DNA from: Asterias rubens
Lineage: Eukaryota; Echinodermata; Asteroidea; Forcipulatida; Asteriidae
Reading direction: 5' to 3'
Assembly: GCF_902459465.1 (NCBI RefSeq)
Contig: NC_047065.1
Location: 12,129,634 to 12,193,633 of the forward strand
Length of the DNA stretch: 64,000 nucleotides
Below the pieces are notes generated by a model. The model saw only the letters and a program-made list of their open reading frames with translations, ran no database searches and was not told where the DNA came from. Below, piece after piece: positions 24,954 through 37,100 of this stretch. The position numbers and the translations under genes were made by a program. The stretch's first letter is position 1. Every line of letters starts with the position of its first letter.

Positions 24954-26465
24954 CCACGGGGGGTAGCGACCTACCAACAGAGACTTGCCTAAATAAAAAA
25001 AGGAGGGGTCCGGAAAACCTCGTTGTTATAAGTACATCCGCAGCTGGAGACACATCGGGCATAGTTCTTACATGCATGTTTGGCAACGACGGTTGCATGG
25101 GTCCAAGGAGCAATTGCTCCATGGTCCAACTTCCGACATTCCGTTATAATAAAACTAATCATAAAACACTCGGCGAACAAGATTTGAAGCAAAACAAAAT
25201 TATCTGGCAAGACTCGACATACAAACACCATGTAATTGAAAAAAGTGGATCCCCGGAGTGGCACCGACCGATTTTCATTTAACAATTTTATTTTATTCCG
25301 AAAAGTATTATCTTTAACCTATGAAAGAAGGACATCTAACTAAAATTGAATTACAAACGTACAAAATAATGAGTAAAATTCAATAAAAATTGCATATTAG
25401 GCATGGAATACCTAGGTGGATCAAATTTTGCGATATTATTAGGACTTGTTAAACGTGGATTCCACAATGTTCTTGGAAAAAAAGTGACCGGTGGTGTTGT
25501 GTGCCCTTCCTTTGAGCCAGCCCACGAAACAATAATGTCATTGTGACGCGCATCTCAGGCCCTCTATTGTTTATTATATTTGGTGTTCTTTGCTAAACAA
25601 TAAGAAGTTCATATCAATCCGCCCGTGTCGACAATGATGTGATATAAAACAAATATACAATTTGTTTTTCCCGTTGGATAAGGTACATCGCCTCTTTGCT
25701 CATAACCTTTTGAATGCAACCTCATAACCTTTTGAAACCCGAGACGGGGACTTTTTTTCCCCAAACGAATTATTTTGCTCTGCGTAGTGATCCACACACT
25801 AAGCACCAACTAATGAATATTCATATATCTCGCATTGTTGGTTTTGATTTTACCTTGTGTGGACGTATGAGATAGAAAATAGTGTAGTTTTTAATGCAAG
25901 ATTTTTCGGATCAGAAATGTTGTATGGACGAACTTGGATAGCAAATGAGACCTAATTATTATGTAGCCTTCGAGTAATTCGAGAAAGAAAAGCAGTAAGT
26001 GTTGTAATGTCTTATATTTGTCCCCGAAAGACCAAACACAACAAAAATGTTTACGGTGGTTACCGCAGTGGGATGCAGTCTGGGACCTAGTGTTCACGGT
26101 TAATAAAAGGCGTGCACATTGAGATGTGTTGGTCTGAGGCTTCAGTCTAAATATCTTTGAAGTCAACTCGTCCAACAAAACAAACACACTCGGACTAGAC
26201 GAGTGCTTCTTTTCTTCCTCCATGGCATGGTGTACCGACTTTGTTGTCATATCTATTATAATTCCATATTAGGGCCTATATAATTTATTCATTATATAAT
26301 TTATTGTGTATAAACATTATATTTATTGTGTATAAACATATTGTGATTTAACATTTTAAAAGTAAAACAAATAAAATAGGTAGATGTTATGAAGAAAAGC
26401 AAAGGAAGTCTGACTCTGACTGACTGAGGATCTCATTCTAAAAATTTGAATGTAATTTCTGTTCG

Positions 26466-26905
26466 ATAAGGTTTATCGTGATTCAGACCGCAATGCCTTG
26501 TGGGAAGGAATATGGGGCGGTTTCTAGGCAGTTTCGGAAAAGTTTCCGTATGGCGCCACCACTTTTTCATTCGATATGAAATAATATAGTATTTAATTTA
26601 CCTCAATGGGAAAAGTTTCCGTATGGCGCCACCACTTTTTCATTCGATATGAAATAATATAGTATCTAATTTACCTCAATGAGATATCCCTTTTTGTAAA
26701 AATGAGTGAAAAAGTGGTGGCGCCATACGGAAAGTTATCCCCTCGATGAGATATCCCTTTCTGTAAATATGAGTGAAAAAGTGGTGGCGCCATACGGAAA
26801 GTTATCCGCAGTTTCTACAACTCGCGCGCGCACGCAATGCCTTTACCTTTGTGTGGGTTCAACAGCGCCCTCTCTTGATATTTTGCTATTTGCGATAAAC
26901 CTTGA
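26466..26905 (+). repeat. Dispersed element copy 2, split by nested MITEs
   Basis: The outer parts (26466-26535 and 26808-26905) match 1973-2122 in reverse. The break carries an exact 8 bp duplication GCAGTTTC (26528-26535, 26808-26815) around the inserted MITE. Confidence 0.65.
26536..26807. mobile_element. hAT-type MITE inserted into a second copy of itself (family C)
   Basis: The outer element is 26536-26600 plus 26749-26807, flanked by GCAGTTTC on both sides. The inner complete element is 26609-26740, flanked by CCTCAATG (26601-26608) and CCTCGATG (26741-26748), an 8 bp duplication with one mismatch. Both show the GGAAAAGTTTCC/GGAAAGTTATCC termini. Confidence 0.85.
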
Positions 26906-27027
26906 ACGAGATGAATGGATCGTTCCAACCAAACAACAAACAGTAGGCCTACTTACATTTTTTTATTTATATTATTATAAATTAAATCAAAAGAAACATT
27001 TCCTTCTTCATCTCGTTGATTTATATC

Positions 27028-27160
27028 GGATAACTTTCCGTATGGCGCCACCACTTTTTAACTCATTTTTTACAAAAAGGGATATCTAATTGAGGTAAAT
27101 GAGATACTATTTTATTTCATATCGAATGAAAAAGTGCTGGCACCATATGGAAACTACTCC
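27028..27160. mobile_element. hAT-type MITE, family C, copy 4
   Basis: Ends GGATAACTTTCCGTATGGCG and CACCATATGGAAACTACTCC; older, with several mismatches and no clear 8 bp duplication. Confidence 0.7.
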
Positions 27161-27195
27161 GATTGATCAAACACAAGGTTATTTGGTGCCCTTCG

Positions 27196-27557
27196 TTAAA
27201 GGCAGTGGACACTATTGGTAATTGTCAAAGACTAGCCTCCACAGTTGGTGTATCTCAACATATGCATAAAATAACAAACCTGTGAAAATTAGAGCTCAAT
27301 CGGTCGTCGAAGTTGCGAGATATTAATGAAAGAAAAAAACACCCTTGTCACACGAAGTTGTGTGCTTTCTGATGCTTGATTTCGAGACCTCAAATTCATG
27401 GAAAATTACTTCTTTCTCGAAAACTATGTCACTTCAGAGGGAGCTGTTTCTCACAATGTTTTTTATACCATCAACCTCTCCCCATTACTCGTAATCAAGT
27501 AAGGTTTTTTGACGATAATTATTTTGAGTAATTACCAATAGTGTCCACTGCCTTTAA
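27196..27557 (+). mobile_element. TTAA-flanked MITE, family A, copy 6
   Basis: TTAAAGGCAGTGGACACTAT at the left and CACTGCCTTTAA at the right; slightly shorter inside than copy 1. Confidence 0.75.
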
Positions 27558-27697
27558 TTTAAAAAAAAAGGTGATAAAAAACTTAAAAGAGGCCAGAGGG
27601 GGGTTACATTGAATTTTACTATTCTGTTAATGTTATTTCCTTCCTTTTGGTTGGTTTCTTATTATTTGAAATGTGTTTCTGTTTACTGGAAAAGGTT

Positions 27698-28085
27698 TTA
27701 AAGGCAGTGGACACTATTGGTAATTACTCAAAATAATTATTAGCATAAAACCTTACTTGGTGAAGAGTGATGGGGAGAGGTTGATACTATAAAACATTGT
27801 GAGAAACGGCTCTTTTTGAAGTGGAGTAGTTTTCGAGGAAGAAGTAATTTTCTACGAATTTGATTTCGAGACCTCAAGTTTAGAATTTGAGGTCTCGAAA
27901 TCAAGCATCTGAAAGCCCACAACTTTGTGTGACAAGGGTGTTTTTTTCTTTCATTGTTATCTCGCAACTCCGACGACCAATCGAGCTCAAATTTTCACAG
28001 GTTTACTATTTTATGCATATTGTTGAGATACAGCAATTGAGAAGACTGGTCTTTGACATTTACCAATAGTGTTCACTGGCTTTAA
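27698..28085 (-). mobile_element. TTAA-flanked MITE, family A, copy 7
   Basis: Reverse orientation, ends TTTAAAGGCAGTGGACACTA and GTTCACTGGCTTTAA. It ends 97 bp before the first coding exon of the ZDHHC gene. Confidence 0.75.
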
Positions 28086-28182
28086 GAGGAAGGGCTTCTT
28101 TTGATGGTCGGATGGGGGGAAAATGATTTATTTTATTTGTGGCCTTAAAAAATGCAATAACTTGTTTGTCTTGCCCATACAG

Positions 28183-31100
28183 ATGAAAGCTAAGACTAAT
28201 TCCAAGTCAGTGACCTACCGGTCCAGCTCCCGTAAGAACGGATGGAGCTGCCCTCCGCATCCGTTACAGTTTGTTGCGTGGACCTTTATTGCTTTCTTTG
28301 CTGTGATGTATCATGGAATGGCAGTGCCTACGATGCCTTACCATTGGCAACCAGCCTGTCACATTGTATCCTTTGAAAGTTCTATTTATAATCTCTAAAG
28401 CCCGGTTCAAACTTTCACGAATGCTAATGCGATGCGAATTTGACATGAGTTTGGCGTCACAACCCTCCTTTCGCAGCGTTCACAAGTGATTAGAGCATGT
28501 GGTTTGCTGCAAAGTATCCGATGCAAAATTGTGACACGTTCGCTTCGCATAGGCATTCGCAGGAAGTACGAACCGGCCTTAAATCATGCATTTTTGGTTT
28601 GATAGCCAGCACATCTTGTATTTTATTTGCACATCTTGTATAATTCATTTATGTTTTCTTTATTTTCTCCACAGCGTACAAGGACATGTTTTTATGACTT
28701 TTTGTTATGTGCTATAAAAAAACTAATAGTCTTAAAGGCACTGTACACGTTTGGTTATTGTCAAAGACCAGTGTTCTCACTTGGTTTAACCCATCATAAA
28801 CATAAAATAACAAATAACAAGTGAAAATTTGGGCTCAATTGGACAAATTTGTGTGCTTTCAAATAGGAATAAAAGACTTCAATAGCTAGAAGTCTTTTAA
28901 TGTTTTAGTGAGAAATTACCTCTTTCTCAAAAACATGTTACTTCAGAGGGAGCCGTTTCTCACAATGTTTGATACCGTCAACAACTCTCCACTGCTTGTC
29001 ACCAAGTCGGTTTCGAAGTTAATATTTGTTTTGAGTTATTACCAAACATGTACCTTCCCTTTAATTGGGGTTATATGTTTCATTTTGTACTTGTGTGAAG
29101 TGGTAACTGGTTTTACAAATCATATGAAGCAGCTTACTCTGGGCCCAGGAGGATTGATGCGTACACACTGGCACAGACTGTATTCATAGTTTGCTTCACA
29201 GTTTTAAACCATTGGACACTTTCGGTAAACAGTATTGTCCAAGGCCCACACTTCGTGTATCACAACTTGTATATAAAAAAACAAACCTGTGAAAATTTAG
29301 GTTCACTTGGTCATCGGAGTCGGGAGAAAATAACGGGGAAAACCCACCCTTGTTTCCGCATGTTACGCTGTGTCATGACATGTGTTTAAAATAAATCTGT
29401 AATTCTCGATATCGAGAATTGATATTGTTTTAATGTTTTCTTCAAAAGTAAAGCATTTCATGGAATAATATTTCAAGAGAAGTCTTTCACCATTATCTGC
29501 TGTGAACCCTGTAAGTTATTTGTAAATCTGTGAACTTTTAATTGTTGTTCTCTTTTGAAAGTGTCCAATGGCTTTAAATAAGTTCAAAATGTTAAATGGC
29601 CTTGACTTCCAAACTCCAGATTGTCGGTATCATGCTGGCCTTGCACATCATCACCCATTGGATTTGTTTGACCATCAATCCTGCTGATCCGAACACCATC
29701 CGCAAAGCCAAGAAGGTCATGCCATCCTTTGATAGGACGCAGCATTCCCATGTGATTGAGAATAATCACTGCTATCTGTGCGAGGTGGATGTGTAAGTAT
29801 TCAGCTTTGCTTGTAAACAAACTATAGACCGTATTGAATATGGCGTCACCGTTCAAATATCTGCCTTACAACAGCGCATCTGTGTGGGTGTGGGTGGCTG
29901 TGTGGGTGGCTGTGTGTGGTTGCATGTGCCGTAGAAATTGAACCGGGAATGCTGTGTGCTTCATTGGTGTACACGTTTGGACGCGCAAGGTTTGCCCTAC
30001 AAGATGGCAACTTTCATAGCCAAAAAAGGATTACTCAATACGGTCTATATCTTTACTGCTTGATCCTTGTAATAAAATTCTTTCTTTTTTTACGCAAAAT
30101 CATTGGCGGTTGAATTTTTTAGGATCCCCAAAATCATTATAAATAGTTGGATGTGTATAACTTTTGGCGGGGGACAGGGCAATTTTTAACCGCAAACATC
30201 TACTTTCTTACGTACTTGTAAATTGTAACGCAAGTCTTTAGCCTTCTCTCGCTCATTGTCATTGCATTTTTCATTGTATATTTCCATGTATGTACATATA
30301 TTGTATTGTACTTTTCATTTTGTATTTTTGTTCTTGTAGGCACTACAATGAATATAATGTGTGCATGTTATACAGTTTTTGTTATTCTTACTTGGGGGGG
30401 GGGGGTTAGGGATACCAATTGCGCCCTCAGTGTTCACTTGTGTGACAATGCAACTTTAATAGGAGCATATTAAAGGAACACATTGCCTTGGATCGGTCGA
30501 GTTGGTCTTTGAAAAGCATTTGTAACCGTTTTTTTTTATAAAATGCATATTGGGTAGAAAGTCGTTGAAAGAAGTAGAATACAATGATCCACACAAACAT
30601 GCCTCGAAATTGCACGGTTTTCCTTTTACTCCCATAAATGGCCGACCGTGTTAGTTCCCACAGTAAAAGGAAAACCACTATTCTACTTTTAAAACATCTT
30701 TCCAACCAATATGCATTTTATAAAAAAGGGTTACAAACGCTTTTTATAGACGAACTCGTCCGATCCAAGGCAACGTGTTCCTTTAATTAGGAAAACCTTA
30801 CTATTGTGCGTGCATGGGCTATTGGACTGTCTTTAATCTCACTGACTTTGAGAGAGAAAGAGAGTCATACAATAGTGTGGTGCTGTTAAAAGTGTGCTAT
30901 ATTCATCTTGTATTCTACTAATCAATGCAAATGAATGCAATATGTTTTATACTTGACGTCAAAATGTATAGATCGTTGTGAATGCTTGTTGGCCTCATTT
31001 TGAGGGCCCTTGCTCCTTCAATCCCCGATAACAGGTTAGCAGGGCCCAATTTTATGGCTGTGCTTACCGCCGAATTCTGTGCTTACGGTCGCGATTCCCT

Positions 31101-34100
31101 GCGCTAGCCTTGTAAGCGTAGAATGCCTAGTAACGTGAAGTACGCACGCGCAGAAGCCCAAATTCGCCGCTAACACGTGAAATACGCTTGCCGTAAGCAC
31201 AGAATTCCCTGCTTCCATAAGCGCCGATTCTATGCAGAAGTTGGGCCCAGATCACTACAGTAGGCCTACCTAATCAGCGTTGTACACAAGATACACTGTT
31301 TATTTTAAGCAGCATGTAGTGTACCATCAGAGTCATGCTTTCACCAGACAATGATCAGAGCATACTGATCCAAAGGTTGAATTGATAGCCTATGGTTTTT
31401 TTTTCCAGAACCACCCCAACTCATTTAGAGAATATAATAACATACTGTTACTGCAAACCTTTGGTATATTGTGCATTCTCTTTGTCTCGTTTCAGAGCTT
31501 TAAAATCCAAACATTGCAGCACATGCAATAAGTGTGTTGCTGGTTTTGATCATCATTGTAAGTGGCTCAACAACTGTGTCGGCTCCAGAAACTACAAGTA
31601 AGAATTTATAATGTTCTATACCACGATGTGAAAGTGAAATTACTAGTACTAGCCAGGGTCAAATTTCATAGATCTGCTTTTGTAAGCACAACAAAAAGAA
31701 GCTTTAGAAGCACAACAAAATAAAGCCTCACCAGATTAAGGTTAGATGGGGCCGATTTCACAAAGCAATAGAATTCATCGCAAGACAAATTGTCAGTATT
31801 GTATTGTGACATCACACTTTTCTTTAAGCAACTACGATTGATTTGCAGTTAAGATCATCTTTCTTAGGGTGAGTGTTGGCTCTGAAAAGAGACCAAACAG
31901 GCCCTTTTCAGAGCCAACACTCTCGAAAAGAGATTTACACATGGTTGTACCCGCAAGTTTACTTTTTATTTATAGTTTCTCCGTATTTGTCCACACCATG
32001 CAAAGCTTAAAATAATACTTGAAGATCAATCTTAGCTCTTTGTGAAAACGGACCCGGCTGAAATACCATTTTGTGGCTGGTATCATGTTGTTTTTGCTGC
32101 AGCAGAAATTTCTTAACAATATAGACGATGTGACCTCTGACGTCACTCGAAAACCATAACATGATTTGCGTGCATACCGCCGGGCAAAACCTTTGTGTTT
32201 TGGCAGCCAGCTTACATGCAATCTTACCATGACTATGCATCTTTTTGCCCGGCAAAAACATGTGTATAGTGTTTTTGTGTTTTGGTGGTTGAATGTAAAC
32301 ATACACGTAGCATCGTCTATAATCTGCAGTAACACTTGTATGTTTGTAATCACTGTGTTACAAGACTTTTTTGACCTCATGGCTGAAGTCACTCACACAG
32401 GTTGAAATCAATCGAACATGTTTGAATTCTTGCTTCTACTAGTTTGAAAACAAAAGTTATTTTTCTGGAAATTGTTTTACTCATTTCTCAAAAACTTCAG
32501 CTTTTTACTAATATCATTATCTTAAGGCCCGGTCCCACTGCAGCGATAACGAAAACGATAATGATCACGACTCAAAGAAAACGCATTATATTGGTCAAAT
32601 TGCTCCACGCAGAATAGGCACACGCTCATTCAACCAATGTAATGCGTTCTCTTTTTATCGCTGCAATGGGACGGGGCCTTTAAGCTGTGTTTAGGTTAAT
32701 GTAAATCTGTGAACATTTGTGGTTTGTGTCAGAATAAAGGACCCAAACCCTTTAATCAATCTGTTTTTATGACCTCCGATGTTTACCGTTCTCTGTGCAC
32801 AAAATTGACTATTCTGTGAAACTATGCACAAATTGACTATTCTGTGAATGTGAAAGTCCTCCAGGGTTAGTCTCTCAGTGCTCTCACAGACTTTCTATTT
32901 CTATGTAGTAGATGGAAATTTACATTGAGGGTAAAGAATATTCCACAAGTTATTCTAATAATATTTATATTTTGCATTTACAGATTTTTCGTGACGTGCC
33001 TCAGCGCTGCCTTCCTCAGTGGCCTCTTTGTATTCATTGTCTTCCTCTACATGTCCATCGTGTACTGGGCCAATCCGATACTTCTACACCCAGAGCTATT
33101 TGGTAAGACTATAACTAAGGGAATCAATGTGTGGTGAAGAGGTTTTCAACTAGTGGTTTAATCCCAACGAGGCCTGGTTCTTGATAATTTTACCGAGACG
33201 AAGTAGTTTACGCAAAAACATACAATTTCAAGGGTTATTTGTGACCCACTCTGTGAAAATGAGTCAGGTGCGCCCAATGCAATAATAAGTTATGGACAGT
33301 TTAATGTGGAAAATGTAATGTTAAAAAAAAAAAAGGATCTTTAGTTGCATGGTTAACCTTTGGAACACTTACTTTTAGGCAATAAAGCTATGAATAAAAC
33401 AATTTTGTGATCATACTTATGTCTAATTTGTATCCTTTTGCACACAATGGTAGTTTAAATTATCATTTTACTTGGAATTAATTTTTCACAAAAAAATGAT
33501 GTAATAATAATAATAATAATAATAAACAGTTCTTATATAGCGCATAATACAAAATTGCTCTAAGCGCTTTTGTGATTGAAGAGATGGGTTTTAAGTATTG
33601 GCTAACTTCAAACGAGAGTAACTCAGCAACGCGACACACCCAAAAGCTTAGACACATACCAAATTACTGCTGCTGGTGTGTTCTTTCCAGCCATGCATAT
33701 AACTAAATTCTTGAAATTGCCTACATCTGACTCATTTTCACAGAGCGGGTTACATTTATGGAAAACAATATGACTATTTTATTATTGTTGTTAATCTCAT
33801 GCATTTGTTTTTTGTTATAAACTAAGTTTTTAGAGATGTGTAAACAAAGTTTTTTTCTCTTTCAAGAAGTATCCGTCAGTCTTTTAATAAATAAAAATGT
33901 CTTTTATCGCCAGACTATTCTGGAACCTCGCTGCAAAGTTCAACAATAGAGCTGCAAACTGCAAACGCGTCTGGAATGCCACTTAACTCAGAGCCGGACC
34001 CAGACCCTCTGGACGTCTACCGCAACAATCTTAAGATATTCAGCCCAGTACCGGGATTAGCCTTCTTCATTGTGGCGGTCGTCATTGCAATTCTCCTCCT

Positions 34101-37100
34101 TGTTGCCCTCTGCCTTTTGGGACATTTGTTGGGCTTTCATCTCTTTTTAAGTAAGCATAACCCTCGAAGGTGAAATATTCATTTTAAGAAAACCTCACAT
34201 ATCTATGCATTGTGTGTGTGGAACTTTCTTATTACATGTTTTTCAAGCACCTCATGTTAGTTTAGCGAGAGGAGCTTAATAAATCGAATTATAATTATTA
34301 TTTGTATCAAGACATCACATATTTACATAACGAGAGAGAATAAGCTTCACAGGTATTTTCCCCTTAAAAAATTTGGGTGTTTTTTTTCCCCCATTATTTT
34401 TTAATCAACAATGAATTTTGATACTTAATATTTTCTTTTGACCAATTTTGAGAGCGTAAATTTGTAGTGTTTTCTGGTTGGGGAAAGTTCTGCCAGCTTT
34501 AAATATGTCAGGCCATCCACTTTTTTGTTGCATTTATACCATAGGTCCTTTTGGCAGTTTGCAACAGCTCATTATGTTTCTTCAGAAATGTTTCAACATT
34601 ATTTGTTTTTGTTTTCTTTGTTACAGTCTGCAATAAACTTAGTACATATGACTACGTTATGCAAGACAGAACTGCGTTCAACTCCCGGGATGTTGAATCT
34701 CAGCAGATCAGACCAAAGAAGAAGGGTTGCTGCCAGGTAAGGCAATAGGATTCAACAAATGCAATCATCACCCAGGGCCCCACCTTTCAGAGTAGCTAAA
34801 ACAGAACAAAATTATGCTTAAATCAGAATAAGGTTACCACCAAAAATACAATGCCACGTGTACATTGTTTGACTGGTATCCTGCAAAGGTTGCTAAAAGC
34901 AGATTTGTTTCCCACAAATTTGTGCGCTGTTTGATGCTTTAGGCCAAATAAAAAAAGAAAATTGTTGATCGTCCCCGCCCGTCCGTTCAAAACCCCCCGA
35001 CCCCATTTTTTTATTTTTTTATTTTTTATTAATCATTAAAAACAACCTTTTCTGCAGATATTTTTTTTAAATGTACAGGTTTGAGATGTTGTTTAAAGCA
35101 GGTTTTTATTCATTTTGGCAAAGCAAGAACAATTCTTCAAATATTTACTTGGGCTACACTGGGCTTATTTGTCATAAAAAGTTTACAGAAAATGTCATCT
35201 AGGAGTTAAATTTGTTTGACAAAACTATTGAAAACATAAAAAACATACAAACTCTCTGTTTTATAGTGATTTCTTTATTCTTGATTTCATATTTTGGCAT
35301 GTCAACGAAAAATTTGCAAATGTTTTCTAAGGAGAGATACGTTGCATGACACTTGTGTCCTTGAGCAAGATACTTTACTATAATTGCTTCTCTTTACCCA
35401 GGGGTGTAAATGGGAACCTGCGAGGGTCGAGGTTGATATTGTGAATGAAAAGCCTTTGGAGCGATATAAACTGTTGACCAGGTTGTATACTCCCAAGAAA
35501 GCCGAGAAATGTTTTTTGTTGTTTAAGGATGTTATTGGCCCAACGACCTGGACACTATGAATGTAAAGCGCATTGATCAATTATTGTGAAATGCGCTATA
35601 TAAGAATTGTTATTATGTATCTAGCAGACAATTTTTGTTCACTTTTTTTTCTTTTTTTCTTTTTTGCAGTGCAATAATCAAGTAGCCCCTCTTCAGGATG
35701 CAAAGGAAGACATAGAACTGGCTGATGTCAAAAAGTAAGTCTCTTTACAGGTCTCAGATCTTGGAATTTAGATGATTTTGTTTTGTTTTAAAGTGCTGAA
35801 TGTTTTTAGATTTTGTTGTTTTGTGGTTGAAAATTATACTTGTTCAATATGGATGCATGATGGAATTAAGTGTTTGTAAAAAATTGTTAATCGGTGCGGT
35901 ATTTACCAGGAAAATGTTACCAGGCAAACAACCATGTTTATACCATCTGCGACTGGTGTCCTGCTTAATTTTGCTTAGCAGCAAATTGTTCAGCATGTAT
36001 TGTCTGCTCTGTGAAATTGGGCAATAGAGCTGCTTAAGCAGAAAATTTTCCTTAACAAAATCTTTGCTAAGCATAAGTAGCCGTCAAAGATCATAGAGAC
36101 CAGGTACTTTGGCCAGTAACCTTAGTCTGGTAAGCATGATTTTATTTCGCTTAAAAAAAAAGGTAAAAAGTTCTTTTAATAGTCCTATCATCGCTGCGCA
36201 CAACTTTTTCATTGACTGTTTGAAAAGCGTGTTCTTTGCAGTGAAATGTTCAAGAAAATAAATGTTCATATTAGGAATTAGAGCTGCATGAATGAAATGC
36301 CAGGAAGAAGATTTTTGTTATTTGTTTGCTTTGTTGTTTTGTGCACGATGTACAATGACAGTATTTGTCTGTTTGTTTTATTTCCCTCTCAGGTAAATGT
36401 CCTGCTAATTTCAATTGTCATAGCATATTCATGGTGTTACGCTTTCATCACATTGTATCTATGTGCCTTTGGCGGTTTATTTTGCTATGCTATTCTTATT
36501 GTCACCTTTATTCTTTCTGCTCTCACCTTAACCCTCCTACATGGACTCTTGCTCACATTTTCTGGGGATATGACCAACCATGTTGTGGCACAGCTTTGCA
36601 CAGAATTAGCTGTTAAAAATGTGGCAAAGTTTCTGTATTTCAAAACCATGGTGGATGATATTGAATAGTCAGACAGTAGGAGGGTTGACTGTGTACTGTG
36701 TAGATGCACTGAACTTATTATATCATATTACAGGCTGGCATTGTTTTATCTATCATATAAAACCACAGTGGAATTGAATGATCAGACAGTAGTAGGGTTG
36801 ACTGTGTAGTACTATGTAGTGCGTTCCAAACATCATGTTTGCAGGCTTGCATAGTTTGTCCATCCCAACAACAGTGGATGATATTGAATGGTCAGAGAGT
36901 AGGAGGGTTAATTTTCTTTTTCTTCCACTGCATCTTCTCAGTGTTTCAAATGTCATATATCTTTCTATCCATACACATGTCTGTGGTCTATTTCTCCTTG
37001 ATCTATCCATCTTATTGAATCATCTGTCAGTCCATTCTTCTCGTCATTCCATCGCTCATCCATCACGCACTGTTACTTGTGTTTGTAGGTGTAGCAAGAA

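Larger units (their letters stand above)
20748..28182. other. CFAP418 3' flank and intergenic repeats
   Basis: About 7.4 kb without a recognisable coding exon. The CFAP418 3' UTR must start it; AATAAA-like candidates occur near 21914 and elsewhere. A 5' noncoding exon of the downstream ZDHHC gene is expected, because its first coding exon begins right at an acceptor, but I cannot place it. Individually listed elements fill much of the rest; 22360-24630 and 25300-26460 show nothing I recognise. Confidence 0.5.

Noticed and set aside
24820..25285. Overlapping minus-strand frames of about 100 codons
   Set aside because: No recognisable domain or splice-supported continuation; partly overlaps a repeat element.
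28123..28182. Earlier ATG (28123) for the ZDHHC gene
   Set aside because: The added residues are unlike the family, and a good acceptor ends at 28182; this is intron.
33976..34173. Stand-alone membrane protein
   Set aside because: It is the fourth membrane segment exon of the ZDHHC gene (33914-34150).
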